Positions 6,824 to 15,871 of a DNA stretch of 64,000 nt are shown in pieces. The position numbers and the translations under genes were made by a program. The notes beneath the pieces are model-generated. The model searched no databases and was not told the DNA's origin. It worked only from the letters and a program-made list of their open reading frames with translations. Position 1 is the stretch's first letter. Each line of letters opens with the position of its first letter. The stretch is from Alistipes onderdonkii (GTDB taxonomy: Bacteria > Bacteroidota > Bacteroidia > Bacteroidales > Rikenellaceae): NCBI RefSeq assembly GCF_025145285.1, contig NZ_CP102251.1:1488001-1552000 (forward strand), read 5' to 3'.

Positions 6824-9800
6824 ACTTTTCATCACCCTCTACGACTTCTTCGAACGGCGCCGCGCACTGCTCTGCACGGTGCTGGCAGTGCTGGTCGCGG
6901 CGATGGGTGCGGCGGCCCTGCAACTGCGTTTCAGCGAGAACATCACCGGCTTCTTCCCCGACGGGGAGCGGAAGGCCGCGGCGGCATTCTCGAACCTGAA
7001 GATCAAGGACAAGATCGCCGTGATGATAAATGCCCGGGAAGGTGCAGAAGGCACGGGAGCCACGGCGGAGGGGATGATGGCCTGCGCCGACCGGCTGGTG
7101 GAACTGCTCGAAGCCGATACGCTTTTCCACCGCTGGGCACAGGCCGAGGCTTCGTTCGGCAGCGAGCTGGCGGACGACATGCGGGCGTTCCTGCAAGGGC
7201 ACCTGCCGCTGCTGCTCACCGAGGCGGACTATGCCCGCATGGACACGCTCCTCACGCGGCAGGGCATCGCGCGCGCGATGGAGAGCAACTACCGCAGGCT
7301 GCTGTCGCCCGTCGGCGGGTTCATCGACGAATACATCTACGACGACCCGCTGGGGCTGTCGTTCGGGGCACTGGGAAAATTACAGGAGCTGAATATCGGG
7401 GGCAATTACACGCTCTTCGACGACTACCTCTTCTCGAAGGACATGACGACGCTGATGGTCTTCATCTCGCCCCGGTACGAGAGCAGCGACACGGGCATCG
7501 GCGATCGGCTGGTGGAGCGGATCGAAGCGGTGCTGGCCGGCCTGAACGCCGAGTACGCCGCCCAGGGCATCTCGGCCGACTACTTCGGCGCCCCGGCCGT
7601 GGCCGCATACAACGCGCGGCAGATCAAGCACGACATGATGCTGACGCTGAACATCGCCATCCTCGTCATCGTGGTGTTCATCACCCTCTCGTTCCGCAAC
7701 AAGCTGTCGGTGCTGCTGGCCCTGATCCCCGTAGCGCTGGGCGGATTGCTGGCGCTGGCGGTCATGTCGCTCGTGTGCCACACGATCTCGGCCATAGCCG
7801 TCGGGGCAGGAACCGTCGTCATGGGCATCGCACTGAGCTACTCGATACACATCCTCTGCCATGCCAACCACTGCCACGACCCGCGGCAGATCATCCGCGA
7901 CCTGGCCTACCCGCTGACGATCGGCAGCATCACGACCATCGGCGCCTTCGCCGGGCTGCTTTTCACCGACTCGCAGCTGCTGCGCGACTTCGGGCTCTTC
8001 GCTTCGCTGACACTGGTCGGAACGACGCTGTTCAGCCTCGTCCTGCTGCCCCACCTGATCCGTAAGGAGGATCGCGGGGGGGGGTCGGCCGTGCTGGAAG
8101 GCGTGGAGCGGCTCACGGGTATGCGCCCCGACCGCAACCGCATGCTGGTGGCGGCGATACTCGGGCTCACGGCGGTATGCCTCTTCTTCTTCAACCGCAT
8201 CGGCTTCGACAGCGACATGATGCACCTGAACTACAACGCACCCCATCTGGCGCAGGCCGAGGAGCGTCTGGGCCGCCTGATGGACGACGACCGGGAACGT
8301 TCGAAGGTGCTCTTCCTCACGGCGGCCGACACCCCGGCCGAAGCCGTGGACAGCTACCTGCGCCTGGGACGGCAGCTCGACTCGCTGAAACAGGCCGGGA
8401 AGATCGACTCCCATGCCGGGGTGACCTCGTTCGTGGTGGACAGCGCCGAGCAGCTGCTGAGGCTGGAGCGCTGGCGAAAGTTCTGGACGCCGCAGCGCCG
8501 CGAAGTGCTGCGCGCAGGAATCCGGGAGGGCGAAAGGCGCTACGGATTCGCCGAAGGGGCCTTCGACGGCGCACTGGAACTGGCCGGAAGGGAGTACACG
8601 AAACTCGACTACTCGTCCCCGGCGGCACGGGAGGTATTCCGCGAATGGATCGACGGGCACGGCGCGACACCCATATTCCTGAGCCATGTGACATTGCCCG
8701 ACAGCTGCAAGCACGAGGTTTACGCCGTGTTCTCGGCGGCGGACGACATCGTGGTCGCCGACCGGGCGTTCTACGCCGGGAAAATGGCGCGGAGCGTGAA
8801 CCACAACTTCTACCTGATACTCTCGATCTCGTCGATACTGGTCACCGTGGCGCTATTCCTCTGCTACGGGCGTATCGAACTGACGCTGATGTCGCTGCTG
8901 CCGATGGGCATCAGCTGGGTCATCATCCTGGGACTGATGGCGATGTTCGGCGTGGAATTCAACATCGTGACGATCATCCTCTCGACCTTCATCTTCGGCA
9001 TCGGCGACGACTTCAGCATCTTCATCATGGACGGGCTGCTGAGCGAATACAAGACCGGGCGCAGGATGCTCGACACGCACAAGACGGCGATCTTCTTTTC
9101 GGCCTTCACCGTCGTGGTGGGGCTCGGGGCGCTGATCTTCGCACGCCACCCGGCACTGCACTCGCTGGCGACGATCTCCCTGTTCGGCATCGTCGCCGTG
9201 GTGCTGGTCTCCTACACGATACAACCCGTGCTGTTCCGGATGCTGATCACCTCGCAAACCGAAAAGGGCGGGGCGCCCTACACGCTGGGGAGCCTCGTGA
9301 ACACGGCCTACGCATTCGGGTTGTTCGTGACGGGCTGCCAGTTGTTGCAGGCGCTGATCTTCACGCTCTGGCCGCTGCCGATGGCACGCCGCCGCAAACA
9401 GCGCATCGTGCAGTGGTCGATCCACCACATGACGCGGGGATTCCTGCGGGCGATGGTCACGACGAAGACCATACGCCTGAACGAGCCGGGCGAACGGTTC
9501 GAAAAACCGGCAGTCGTGATCGCCAACCACCAGTCGTTCATCGACATCCTGGTGCTGCTGAGCATCTGCCCCAAAGCCGTGATGGTGACCAACGGCTGGG
9601 TGTGGCGTTCGCCGGTATTCGGGCGTATCGTCCGCTACCTGGGGTTCTACCATGCGGCGGACGGATACGAACGCCTCGCCCCGGCACTGGCGCAGAAAGT
9701 GGCCGAAGGGTACAGCGTGATCGTCTTCCCCGAGGGGACGCGCTCGGCCGACGGGAAGATCGGACGTTTCCACAAAGGGGCTTTCTACCTGGCCGGGGAA

Positions 9801-10685
9801 CTGGGGCTGGACATCCTGCCGATCTGCCTCTACGGCAACGGCATGATCTCGTCGAAAAGGCAGCCCATCTATATCAAACACGGGCTGGTGGTAAGCCGCG
9901 TGCTGCCGCGCATGGCCGCCGACCCCGCAAACTGCTCGGCGCAGGCCAAGGCCGCCTGCCGTCTGATGCGCCGGGAGTACCTCGGGCTGTACGAAACCTA
10001 CAACAGGCCGTGCAACCCCTATTTCCGCGACATGCTTATCAAGAGCTACACTTACAAGGGCCCCGTGCTGGAGTGGTACATGCGCGTCAAGGTGCGGCTG
10101 GAGCGGAGCTACGAGTTGTTCGACCGCATCGTGCCGCGCGATGCGGCGGTCGTAGACCTCGGGTGCGGGTACGGCCCCCTGAGCTACATGCTCGCCATGC
10201 TCTGCGAGCGGCGGCGGGTCATCGGCATGGACTACGATGCGGAAAAGGTCGAGACGGCCGGACAGAGCTTCCTGCGGCGGCCGGGCATCGAGTTCATCCA
10301 CGCCGACCTGCGCACGGCGGAGCTGCCAGGGGCAGACGCCTTCCTGCTGGTCGACGTGCTGCACTACATGCGCCCCGAAGAACAACGGGCGCTCATCGGG
10401 CGCTGCGCGGCACGGCTCAACGCAGGCGGACGGATCATCATCCGCGACGGCGACAGCGGCAAGGCCGAGCGGCACAAGGCCACGGCGATGACCGAGGTGT
10501 GGTCGACGAAGATCGTGGGGTTCAACAAGACCGACGGCGGGCTGCATTTCACCTCGACGCCCGAGCTGGCCCGGATCGCCCGCGAACTGGGCATGGAGAT
10601 ACACGCCGCGCACAAGGACACGCGCACGTCGAATACGGTATACATACTGAGCCGGCGGGAAACGGACAGCGGAAAGGAGGAGTGA
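6816..10685 (+). CDS. MMPL/RND-type exporter - PlsC acyltransferase - methyltransferase fusion
   Basis: 1289 residues in three parts. Residues 1-860 are an MMPL/RND lipid transporter: an N-terminal membrane helix, a periplasmic loop, a block of helices (about 270-410, GAGTVVMGIALSYSIHILCH), a second loop, and another helix block (about 670-820, STFIFGIGDDFSIFIMDG). Residues 865-1070 are a lysophosphatidate-acyltransferase-like domain with NHQSFID (His near 904, HX4D) and FPEGTR near 970. Residues 1090-1285 are a class I SAM methyltransferase with VVDLGCGYG near 1111 and GMDYD. The operon context suggests export and acyl or methyl tailoring of the polyene lipid at the inner membrane. The start overlaps the upstream gene by 8 nt; one base separates its end from the next gene. 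A run of nine G (8076-8084) lies in the coding frame. Confidence 0.9.
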   Translation: MNKLFITLYDFFERRRALLCTVLAVLVAAMGAAALQLRFSENITGFFPDGERKAAAAFSNLKIKDKIAVMINAREGAEGTGATAEGMMACADRLVELLEADTLFHRWAQAEASFGSELADDMRAFLQGHLPLLLTEADYARMDTLLTRQGIARAMESNYRRLLSPVGGFIDEYIYDDPLGLSFGALGKLQELNIGGNYTLFDDYLFSKDMTTLMVFISPRYESSDTGIGDRLVERIEAVLAGLNAEYAAQGISADYFGAPAVAAYNARQIKHDMMLTLNIAILVIVVFITLSFRNKLSVLLALIPVALGGLLALAVMSLVCHTISAIAVGAGTVVMGIALSYSIHILCHANHCHDPRQIIRDLAYPLTIGSITTIGAFAGLLFTDSQLLRDFGLFASLTLVGTTLFSLVLLPHLIRKEDRGGGSAVLEGVERLTGMRPDRNRMLVAAILGLTAVCLFFFNRIGFDSDMMHLNYNAPHLAQAEERLGRLMDDDRERSKVLFLTAADTPAEAVDSYLRLGRQLDSLKQAGKIDSHAGVTSFVVDSAEQLLRLERWRKFWTPQRREVLRAGIREGERRYGFAEGAFDGALELAGREYTKLDYSSPAAREVFREWIDGHGATPIFLSHVTLPDSCKHEVYAVFSAADDIVVADRAFYAGKMARSVNHNFYLILSISSILVTVALFLCYGRIELTLMSLLPMGISWVIILGLMAMFGVEFNIVTIILSTFIFGIGDDFSIFIMDGLLSEYKTGRRMLDTHKTAIFFSAFTVVVGLGALIFARHPALHSLATISLFGIVAVVLVSYTIQPVLFRMLITSQTEKGGAPYTLGSLVNTAYAFGLFVTGCQLLQALIFTLWPLPMARRRKQRIVQWSIHHMTRGFLRAMVTTKTIRLNEPGERFEKPAVVIANHQSFIDILVLLSICPKAVMVTNGWVWRSPVFGRIVRYLGFYHAADGYERLAPALAQKVAEGYSVIVFPEGTRSADGKIGRFHKGAFYLAGELGLDILPICLYGNGMISSKRQPIYIKHGLVVSRVLPRMAADPANCSAQAKAACRLMRREYLGLYETYNRPCNPYFRDMLIKSYTYKGPVLEWYMRVKVRLERSYELFDRIVPRDAAVVDLGCGYGPLSYMLAMLCERRRVIGMDYDAEKVETAGQSFLRRPGIEFIHADLRTAELPGADAFLLVDVLHYMRPEEQRALIGRCAARLNAGGRIIIRDGDSGKAERHKATAMTEVWSTKIVGFNKTDGGLHFTSTPELARIARELGMEIHAAHKDTRTSNTVYILSRRETDSGKEE

Positions 10686-10686
10686 C

Positions 10687-12183
10687 ATGCAGGGGCAGTT
10701 CGACATAATCGTCATCGGCAGCGGCCTCGGAGGCCTGGAGTGCGGCGCCATGCTCGCCCGCGAAGGGATGGGAGTCTGCGTCGCGGAACAGGCGGCCCTG
10801 CCCGGAGGCTGCCTGCAATCGTTCTCCCGGCGGGGACATGAGATCGACACGGGCATGCACTACATCGGCAGCATGCAGGCCGGCGGCATCATGCGCCGTT
10901 ACTTCGAATATTTCGGCATCCTCGGCTCGCTGCGCCTGCGGCCGCTCGACGAGGCATTCGACGTCGTATCGCTGCCCGGAGCGGGCGACTACGCCTACAT
11001 GCACGGTTACGAAGCCTTCGAAAAGCACCTCGGGGAATTGTTCCCGCACGAAAAGGCAGGGCTCGGCCGCTACTGCGCGAAGCTGCGCGAAATCGGCGGC
11101 AGCATCGGTATCGGGGTGCACCGCACGGGGCGGTTGTCGGACGGGGGAACGAAATACCTCGGGGCACCGGCGGCCGGATTCATCGGCGAATGCGTCGCAG
11201 ACCCGCTGCTGCGCAATATCCTCGCGGGGACGAATCCCCTCTACGGAGGCGTGCGCGAAAGCTCGACGCTCTACCACCACGCGATGGTAAATCACTCGAA
11301 CATCGAGGGCGCCTGCCGCTTTACGGGCGGGACGCAGCAGATCGCCGACGCTCTGGCGGCGAAGATCCGCGAGCACGGAGGGACGATGCTGGTGCGGAGC
11401 CGCGTCGTCGCCCTGCACACCGAAGGGCGGCGCGTCACGGGCGTGGAGCTGGCCGACGGGCGGATGCTGCGGGCAAAAACCGTCATCTCGGCCATCCATC
11501 CCGCGGAGACATTCCGCCTGATAGGCCCGACGCCCGTCATCCGCAAGGCATTCCGGGAACGGATAGGCAGCCTGCCCGACTCGTACGGGCTCTTCTCGGC
11601 ATACCTGCTGCTGAAGCCGGGGCGGATCCCGTACCTCAACCGGAACCTCTATTACTTCGCCGGGAAAGATGTCTGGAAGACGCTTTTCGACCTGGAAGCC
11701 ATGCGGCCGGGGATGGTGCTGCTCAGTGCACAGGCTCCGGACGGCAACCCGGCATGGTGCGATGTCGTAACGCTGATGACGCCCGTCGCCACCCGCCCCT
11801 GGGAGGCGTGGGAAGGCTCCGCCCCGGGACGCCGCCCCGAAGCCTACACGGCGCTGAAGGCCGCCATGACGCAGGCGACGGTCGATTTCGCCTGCGCCCG
11901 CCTTCCGGAACTGAGGGATGCCATCGCCCATACGTATGCCGCCACGCCGCTCACCTACCGCCACTACACCGGCGCACCGCACGGCGCGGCATACGGGCTG
12001 CTGAAAGACTGGCGCAGCATCATGGCGTCGCACATCCCGGCCCGCACCAAATTCGAAAACCTGCTGCTCACGGGGCAGAACCTCACGGTACACGGCGCAA
12101 TCGGCGTCACGCTGTCGGCTGCGGCGACCTGCTCGGAAATAGTGGGCACGGAATACCTCGCAAAAAAGATCGCCAACGCATGA
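10687..12183 (+). CDS. CrtI/phytoene-desaturase-like FAD oxidoreductase
   Basis: 498 residues. The N-terminus carries a dinucleotide-binding motif (DIIVIGSGLGGLECGAMLAREG) followed by the second signature of this family (LPGGCLQSFSRRGHEIDTGMHYIG). The C-terminus has the FAD-contacting region LLLTGQNLTVHGAIGVTLSAAAT. Members desaturate, isomerise or saturate polyene and carotenoid chains; RetSat and CrtI are relatives. Inside this operon it most likely acts on the polyene acyl chain, but the direction of the redox step is not evident from sequence. It begins one base after the exporter gene and overlaps the next gene by ATGA. No membrane helix is evident. Assignment to the family is firm; the substrate is inferred. 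Confidence 0.85.
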   Translation: MQGQFDIIVIGSGLGGLECGAMLAREGMGVCVAEQAALPGGCLQSFSRRGHEIDTGMHYIGSMQAGGIMRRYFEYFGILGSLRLRPLDEAFDVVSLPGAGDYAYMHGYEAFEKHLGELFPHEKAGLGRYCAKLREIGGSIGIGVHRTGRLSDGGTKYLGAPAAGFIGECVADPLLRNILAGTNPLYGGVRESSTLYHHAMVNHSNIEGACRFTGGTQQIADALAAKIREHGGTMLVRSRVVALHTEGRRVTGVELADGRMLRAKTVISAIHPAETFRLIGPTPVIRKAFRERIGSLPDSYGLFSAYLLLKPGRIPYLNRNLYYFAGKDVWKTLFDLEAMRPGMVLLSAQAPDGNPAWCDVVTLMTPVATRPWEAWEGSAPGRRPEAYTALKAAMTQATVDFACARLPELRDAIAHTYAATPLTYRHYTGAPHGAAYGLLKDWRSIMASHIPARTKFENLLLTGQNLTVHGAIGVTLSAAATCSEIVGTEYLAKKIANA

Positions 12184-13838
12184 AACGCCTCCTCAAATAC
12201 ACACTCGCCACACTGGCGGCGATCCTCGTCCTGCCGACGGCATTCCTCTGCGGCCTTTACCTGACGGCAGACATGGGGCAGCCCGCGGTGACGATCGACA
12301 CCGCAGCCTACCGCGTCACAGACCACGGCGGCTACGCCGTATGCCACGGCAGTTTCCTGCGCCGCAACCCCCACGGACTCTGGGAGCTCTACACCGCCGG
12401 GTCGCCCGAAGAGTCGGGGGCGGCGGCAGGCGCCCTCACCGCAGGGCTGATGCACTACCAGGAACAGGTTTTCGTAGACCGAATCCGCGAATTCATCCCC
12501 TCGGAGGGCTACCTGAAATTCCTGGGCGGCATGATCCGGATATTCAACCGCAACCTGGGGCGGCACGTCCCCGAAGAGTACCGGCGCGAGATATACGCCC
12601 GGTCGCTTTACTGCTCGCACGACTTCGACGCCATCGGCACCCCCTACGAACGCCAGCTCAACTACCACGCGGCGCACGACATCGGGCACGCCATGAGCCA
12701 GTACATGCTCGTGGGATGCAGTTCGTTCGCGGCATGGGGCGGTGCGAGCGACGACGGGAAGCCGGTCGTCGGGCGCAACTTTGATTTCTATATGGGCGAC
12801 GACTTCGCCCGCAACAAGATCGTGACCTTCTGCCGGCCGCAGGCGGGCCATCCCTTCGCCAGCATCGGCTGGGCGGGGATGATCGGCGTGCTGTCGGGCA
12901 TGAATTCCGAAGGGCTGACCGTGACGATCAATGCCGCGAAAGGGCCCGTGCCGCTGGCATCGGCGACACCCATCTCGATCCTCGCACGCGAGATCCTGCA
13001 ACATGCGGCGACCATCGCAGAGGCGCTGGAGATCGCCCGCCGCCGCGACACCTTCGTCAGCGAATCGCTGCTCGTGGCCTCGGCACGCGACGGGAGGGCG
13101 GCGATCATCGAGAAAACGCCCCGCCGAACCGTGCTCTACGAGGGCGACGGGGAGTACCTCATATGCACGAACCACTACCAGTCGGAGGCGTTCGCCGACG
13201 ACGGGGACAACCGCGAGAATATCGCCATGACCGACAGCCCCCATCGCTTCGCCCGGCTCGAAGAGCTCATGACGGCGAATACGCCCCTCGACGTCCCGGC
13301 AGCGGCCGCCATGCTGCGCGACCAGCGCGGCACGGGCGGCAAGGATATCGGCGTGGGGAACGACTGTTCGGTGAACCAGTCGATCGCCCACCACTCGGTC
13401 ATATTCAAGCCGGCAACCCTGCAAATGTGGGTCTCGACCTCGCCGTGGCAGGGCGGCGCCTTTGTCTGCTACGACCTCGGGGCGATCCTGCGCAACCCCG
13501 ACCCCGTCGCAGAGCTGTACGACGCGGCGCTGGAGATACCCTCCGACACGGCCTACCTGGCCCGCGACTACCCGCGCGTGGTCGCATACCGCCAGCTCGG
13601 CGCCCGCATCCGCCGGGCGATAAAAGCAGGGAGGAAGGCCGACGGGGAATTGACAGAAACCTTCGCCCGAACCAACCCGCAGAATTTCCACACCTGGAAA
13701 CTGCTGGGGGAATACTACCTCTCGCAGGGCGACGACGGGCGCGCGGCGCAGAGCTTCGGCAGGGCGCTGGAGGCCGGGGTTCCCCGCAGGGACGAACTCC
13801 TGGCGATAGAAAGACTCAAATCGGAATGCAAGCCATGA
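12180..13838 (+). CDS. C45-type Ntn hydrolase / acyltransferase-like protein
   Basis: 552 residues with an N-terminal signal anchor (MKRLLKYTLATLAAILVLPTA). The central part matches the peptidase C45 / acyl-CoA:6-aminopenicillanate acyltransferase family: LVGCSSFAAWG with candidate nucleophile Cys180, then GRNFDFY, GWAGMIGVLSGMNSEGLTVTIN, and DGRAAIIEKTP. The C-terminal 70 residues look like a short helical TPR-type repeat (NFHTWKLLGEYYLSQGDDGRAAQSFGRALEAG). The family cleaves or forms amide bonds through an N-terminal nucleophile. Here about 180 residues precede the Cys, so either processing occurs at that point or the protein is a non-classical member. The extracytoplasmic anchor suggests a role on the exported lipid. 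It has an ATGA overlap on both sides. Confidence 0.7.
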   Translation: MKRLLKYTLATLAAILVLPTAFLCGLYLTADMGQPAVTIDTAAYRVTDHGGYAVCHGSFLRRNPHGLWELYTAGSPEESGAAAGALTAGLMHYQEQVFVDRIREFIPSEGYLKFLGGMIRIFNRNLGRHVPEEYRREIYARSLYCSHDFDAIGTPYERQLNYHAAHDIGHAMSQYMLVGCSSFAAWGGASDDGKPVVGRNFDFYMGDDFARNKIVTFCRPQAGHPFASIGWAGMIGVLSGMNSEGLTVTINAAKGPVPLASATPISILAREILQHAATIAEALEIARRRDTFVSESLLVASARDGRAAIIEKTPRRTVLYEGDGEYLICTNHYQSEAFADDGDNRENIAMTDSPHRFARLEELMTANTPLDVPAAAAMLRDQRGTGGKDIGVGNDCSVNQSIAHHSVIFKPATLQMWVSTSPWQGGAFVCYDLGAILRNPDPVAELYDAALEIPSDTAYLARDYPRVVAYRQLGARIRRAIKAGRKADGELTETFARTNPQNFHTWKLLGEYYLSQGDDGRAAQSFGRALEAGVPRRDELLAIERLKSECKP

Positions 13839-15142
13839 TACGAAACCCGCAGATACAATTCGCATCGGCCGATGCGATCGCGGCGTTCCAAGAGGAGCGC
13901 CTGCGCGAAGAGGTCGTCTACCTCTATGAAAATTCACCTTACTACCGGCGCATGTTCGACGGCTGCGGCATGCAGCCCGGCGACATCCGCACAACGGACG
14001 ACCTGCGGCGCCTGCCCGTAACCACCAAAACGGATCTGCAACTGCACCCCGGGGAGTTCGTCTGCGTACCCCGCAACCGCATCATCGACTACGTGACCAC
14101 GTCGGGAACCCTCGGCGACCCGGTGACGTTCGCCCTCACGGAAGAAGACCTGGCCCGGCTGGCCTACAACGAGGCCGTGTCGTTCACCACGGCGGGATGC
14201 ACCGGGGAGGACATCCTGCAGCTGATGACGACCATCGACCGCCGCTTCATGGCCGGGCTGGCTTACTTCATGGGAGCCCGAGAGCTGGGATGCGGCGTGA
14301 TCCGCGTGGGGAACGGCATCCCCGAACTGCAATGGGACACCATCCGGCGCATCGGCCCCACGGGCTGCATCGTCGTGCCGTCGTTCCTGATAAAACTCGT
14401 CGGCTATGCGCAGGAGCACGGGATCGACTACCGCCGCTCGTCGCTGCGCCGTGCGATCTGCATCGGCGAGGCGCTGCGCGACACCGACTTCAACAACAAC
14501 ACGCTGGGAGCGAAAATCACCGAACTGTGGCCCGAACTGGAGCTCTTCTCGACATACGCCTCGACCGAGATGCAGACCTCGATCACCGAATGCGGGCACC
14601 ACTGCGGCGGGCATGTTCCGGCCGACATGCTTCTGGTGGAGCTGCTCGACGAGCAGAACAACCCCGTGCCCGAGGGACAGGAGGGCGAGGTGGTCATTAC
14701 GACGCTCGGCGTGCGGGGCATGCCGCTGCTGCGCTTCAAGACGGGCGACATCTGCATCGCCCACACGGGACGCTGCGCCTGCGGCCGCACGACGATGCGC
14801 CTCTCGTCGGTGATCGGACGCCGGGGGCAGATGATCAAATTCAAGGGCACGACGCTCTACCCGCCCGCGCTGTACGACGTGCTGGAGAACATCCCCGGCG
14901 TGAACAACTACATCATCGAGGTATTCACCGGAAGCCTCGGCACCGACCAGATCGTGCTGCGAATCGGCAGCACGCGCCGCGACGAGGCGTTCGAGAAGGA
15001 AATCAAGGACACGTTCCGCTCGAAAGTGCGCGTAGCACCCGAGGTGGTCTTCGAACCGGTGGAGTACATTGCGAAAAAACAGATGCCCCAAATGAGCCGG
15101 AAACAAATAAAATTCGTAGATTTACGCGAACAAACCAAATAA
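13835..15142 (+). CDS. Phenylacetate-CoA-ligase-like AMP-binding enzyme
   Basis: 435 residues, the usual length for PaaK-type adenylate-forming enzymes. Motifs: TTSGTLGDPVTF (P-loop-like A3), FSTYASTEMQTS (A5), GMPLLRFKTGDIC (A7), IKFKGTTLYPPALYDVL (hinge) and a Lys near the C-terminus (PQMSRKQIKF). Cys/His-rich turns (CGHHCGG, GRCACGRT) may bind zinc, as in some PaaK relatives. It should activate an aryl or other carboxylate as acyl-adenylate and then acyl-CoA or acyl-ACP. In an aryl-polyene operon an aromatic starter is the obvious candidate, but this is inference. The ATG at 13835 overlaps the upstream stop (ATGA); an in-frame ATG three codons upstream (13826) is possible. Confidence 0.85.
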   Translation: MIRNPQIQFASADAIAAFQEERLREEVVYLYENSPYYRRMFDGCGMQPGDIRTTDDLRRLPVTTKTDLQLHPGEFVCVPRNRIIDYVTTSGTLGDPVTFALTEEDLARLAYNEAVSFTTAGCTGEDILQLMTTIDRRFMAGLAYFMGARELGCGVIRVGNGIPELQWDTIRRIGPTGCIVVPSFLIKLVGYAQEHGIDYRRSSLRRAICIGEALRDTDFNNNTLGAKITELWPELELFSTYASTEMQTSITECGHHCGGHVPADMLLVELLDEQNNPVPEGQEGEVVITTLGVRGMPLLRFKTGDICIAHTGRCACGRTTMRLSSVIGRRGQMIKFKGTTLYPPALYDVLENIPGVNNYIIEVFTGSLGTDQIVLRIGSTRRDEAFEKEIKDTFRSKVRVAPEVVFEPVEYIAKKQMPQMSRKQIKFVDLREQTK

Positions 15143-15151
15143 AACCCAACC

Positions 15152-15724
15152 ATGAAAAAATTACTGAGCATAGCCCTGTGCCTGATCGCCGTCGGCGGTT
15201 TCGCACAGAAGGGAAAGACGAAGATGGCTGCCGACTTCTACGGCGTGGATTACAGCTGCGTGAGCGTCATCGGGGCCAACGAGCAGCCGGCCGAGTTCAT
15301 CAAGGCGTTCGAGGCCATCAACCGGCTCTTCCTCAGCGAACCCAAGAAATACGACGTGGCCGGATTCACCGGCATCGACATCCTTTCGACCAATGTCGAA
15401 CAGGCCAACGAGGCGTTGGACGGCCTGGCTGCGGAGCAGTTCACGCCCCGCAGCACGAAGGCCGACATCGCGGCGCAGCTCCCCGGGATCCTCGCCCGCT
15501 ACGACAACGGCTCGGGGAACAAGGGGCTGGTGTTGATAGCCACGACGCTCGACAAGGGCAACGGCATCGGATACTACACGGCCGTGTTGTTCGATCCCGC
15601 CACGCAGGAGGTCATCCTCCAGATGGACATGGCCGGTAAGCCCGGCGGGTTCGGCCTGCGCAACTATTGGGCCGGCTCGGTATACAACGCCCTCAAGAAG
15701 CAGGGTAAATACCTGACCAGGTAG
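15152..15724 (+). CDS. Small secreted protein of unknown function
   Basis: 190 residues with a clear signal peptide (MKKLLSIALCLIAVGGFAQ) and no membrane segment afterwards, so periplasmic or secreted. I do not recognise the family. Alternating strands and helices (SCVSVIGANEQPAEFIKAF, KGLVLIATTLDKGNGIGYYTAVLF, EVILQMDMAG) suggest a small alpha/beta fold. The gene lies 9 nt after the ligase and just before the operon-closing hairpin, so it is the last gene of the lipid operon. An A-rich leader (accaaataaaacccaacc) precedes its ATG. A role in product binding or trafficking is conceivable but not shown. Confidence 0.7.
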   Translation: MKKLLSIALCLIAVGGFAQKGKTKMAADFYGVDYSCVSVIGANEQPAEFIKAFEAINRLFLSEPKKYDVAGFTGIDILSTNVEQANEALDGLAAEQFTPRSTKADIAAQLPGILARYDNGSGNKGLVLIATTLDKGNGIGYYTAVLFDPATQEVILQMDMAGKPGGFGLRNYWAGSVYNALKKQGKYLTR

Positions 15725-15742
15725 GGGGGGGGTACCCCGCAC

Positions 15743-15778
15743 CGACACACCCCGCACGGCTTCGTGCGGGGTGTGTCG
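15743..15778. terminator. GC-rich hairpin between converging operons
   Basis: A perfect 15-bp stem (gacacaccccgcacg / cgtgcggggtgtgtc, 15744-15758 and 15763-15777, extendable by one pair) with a GCTT loop, 19 nt after the last gene of the lipid operon. No clear U-run follows on either strand. It probably ends the + strand operon and may also serve the converging minus-strand operon. Confidence 0.75.
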
Positions 15779-15871
15779 TCATAATAGGCAAAGAGCGCCC
15801 GGAGCGGAGACACGATCCGCACCGGCAGGAAACCCTGTACGCCGCCGGATAAAAACGCCCGGGAGGCGGAC

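Noticed and set aside
15724..15732. Run of nine G right after the stop of the last lipid-operon gene, considered as a phase-variation site
   Set aside because: It lies outside the coding frame after the stop codon; a slip there would not alter a protein.
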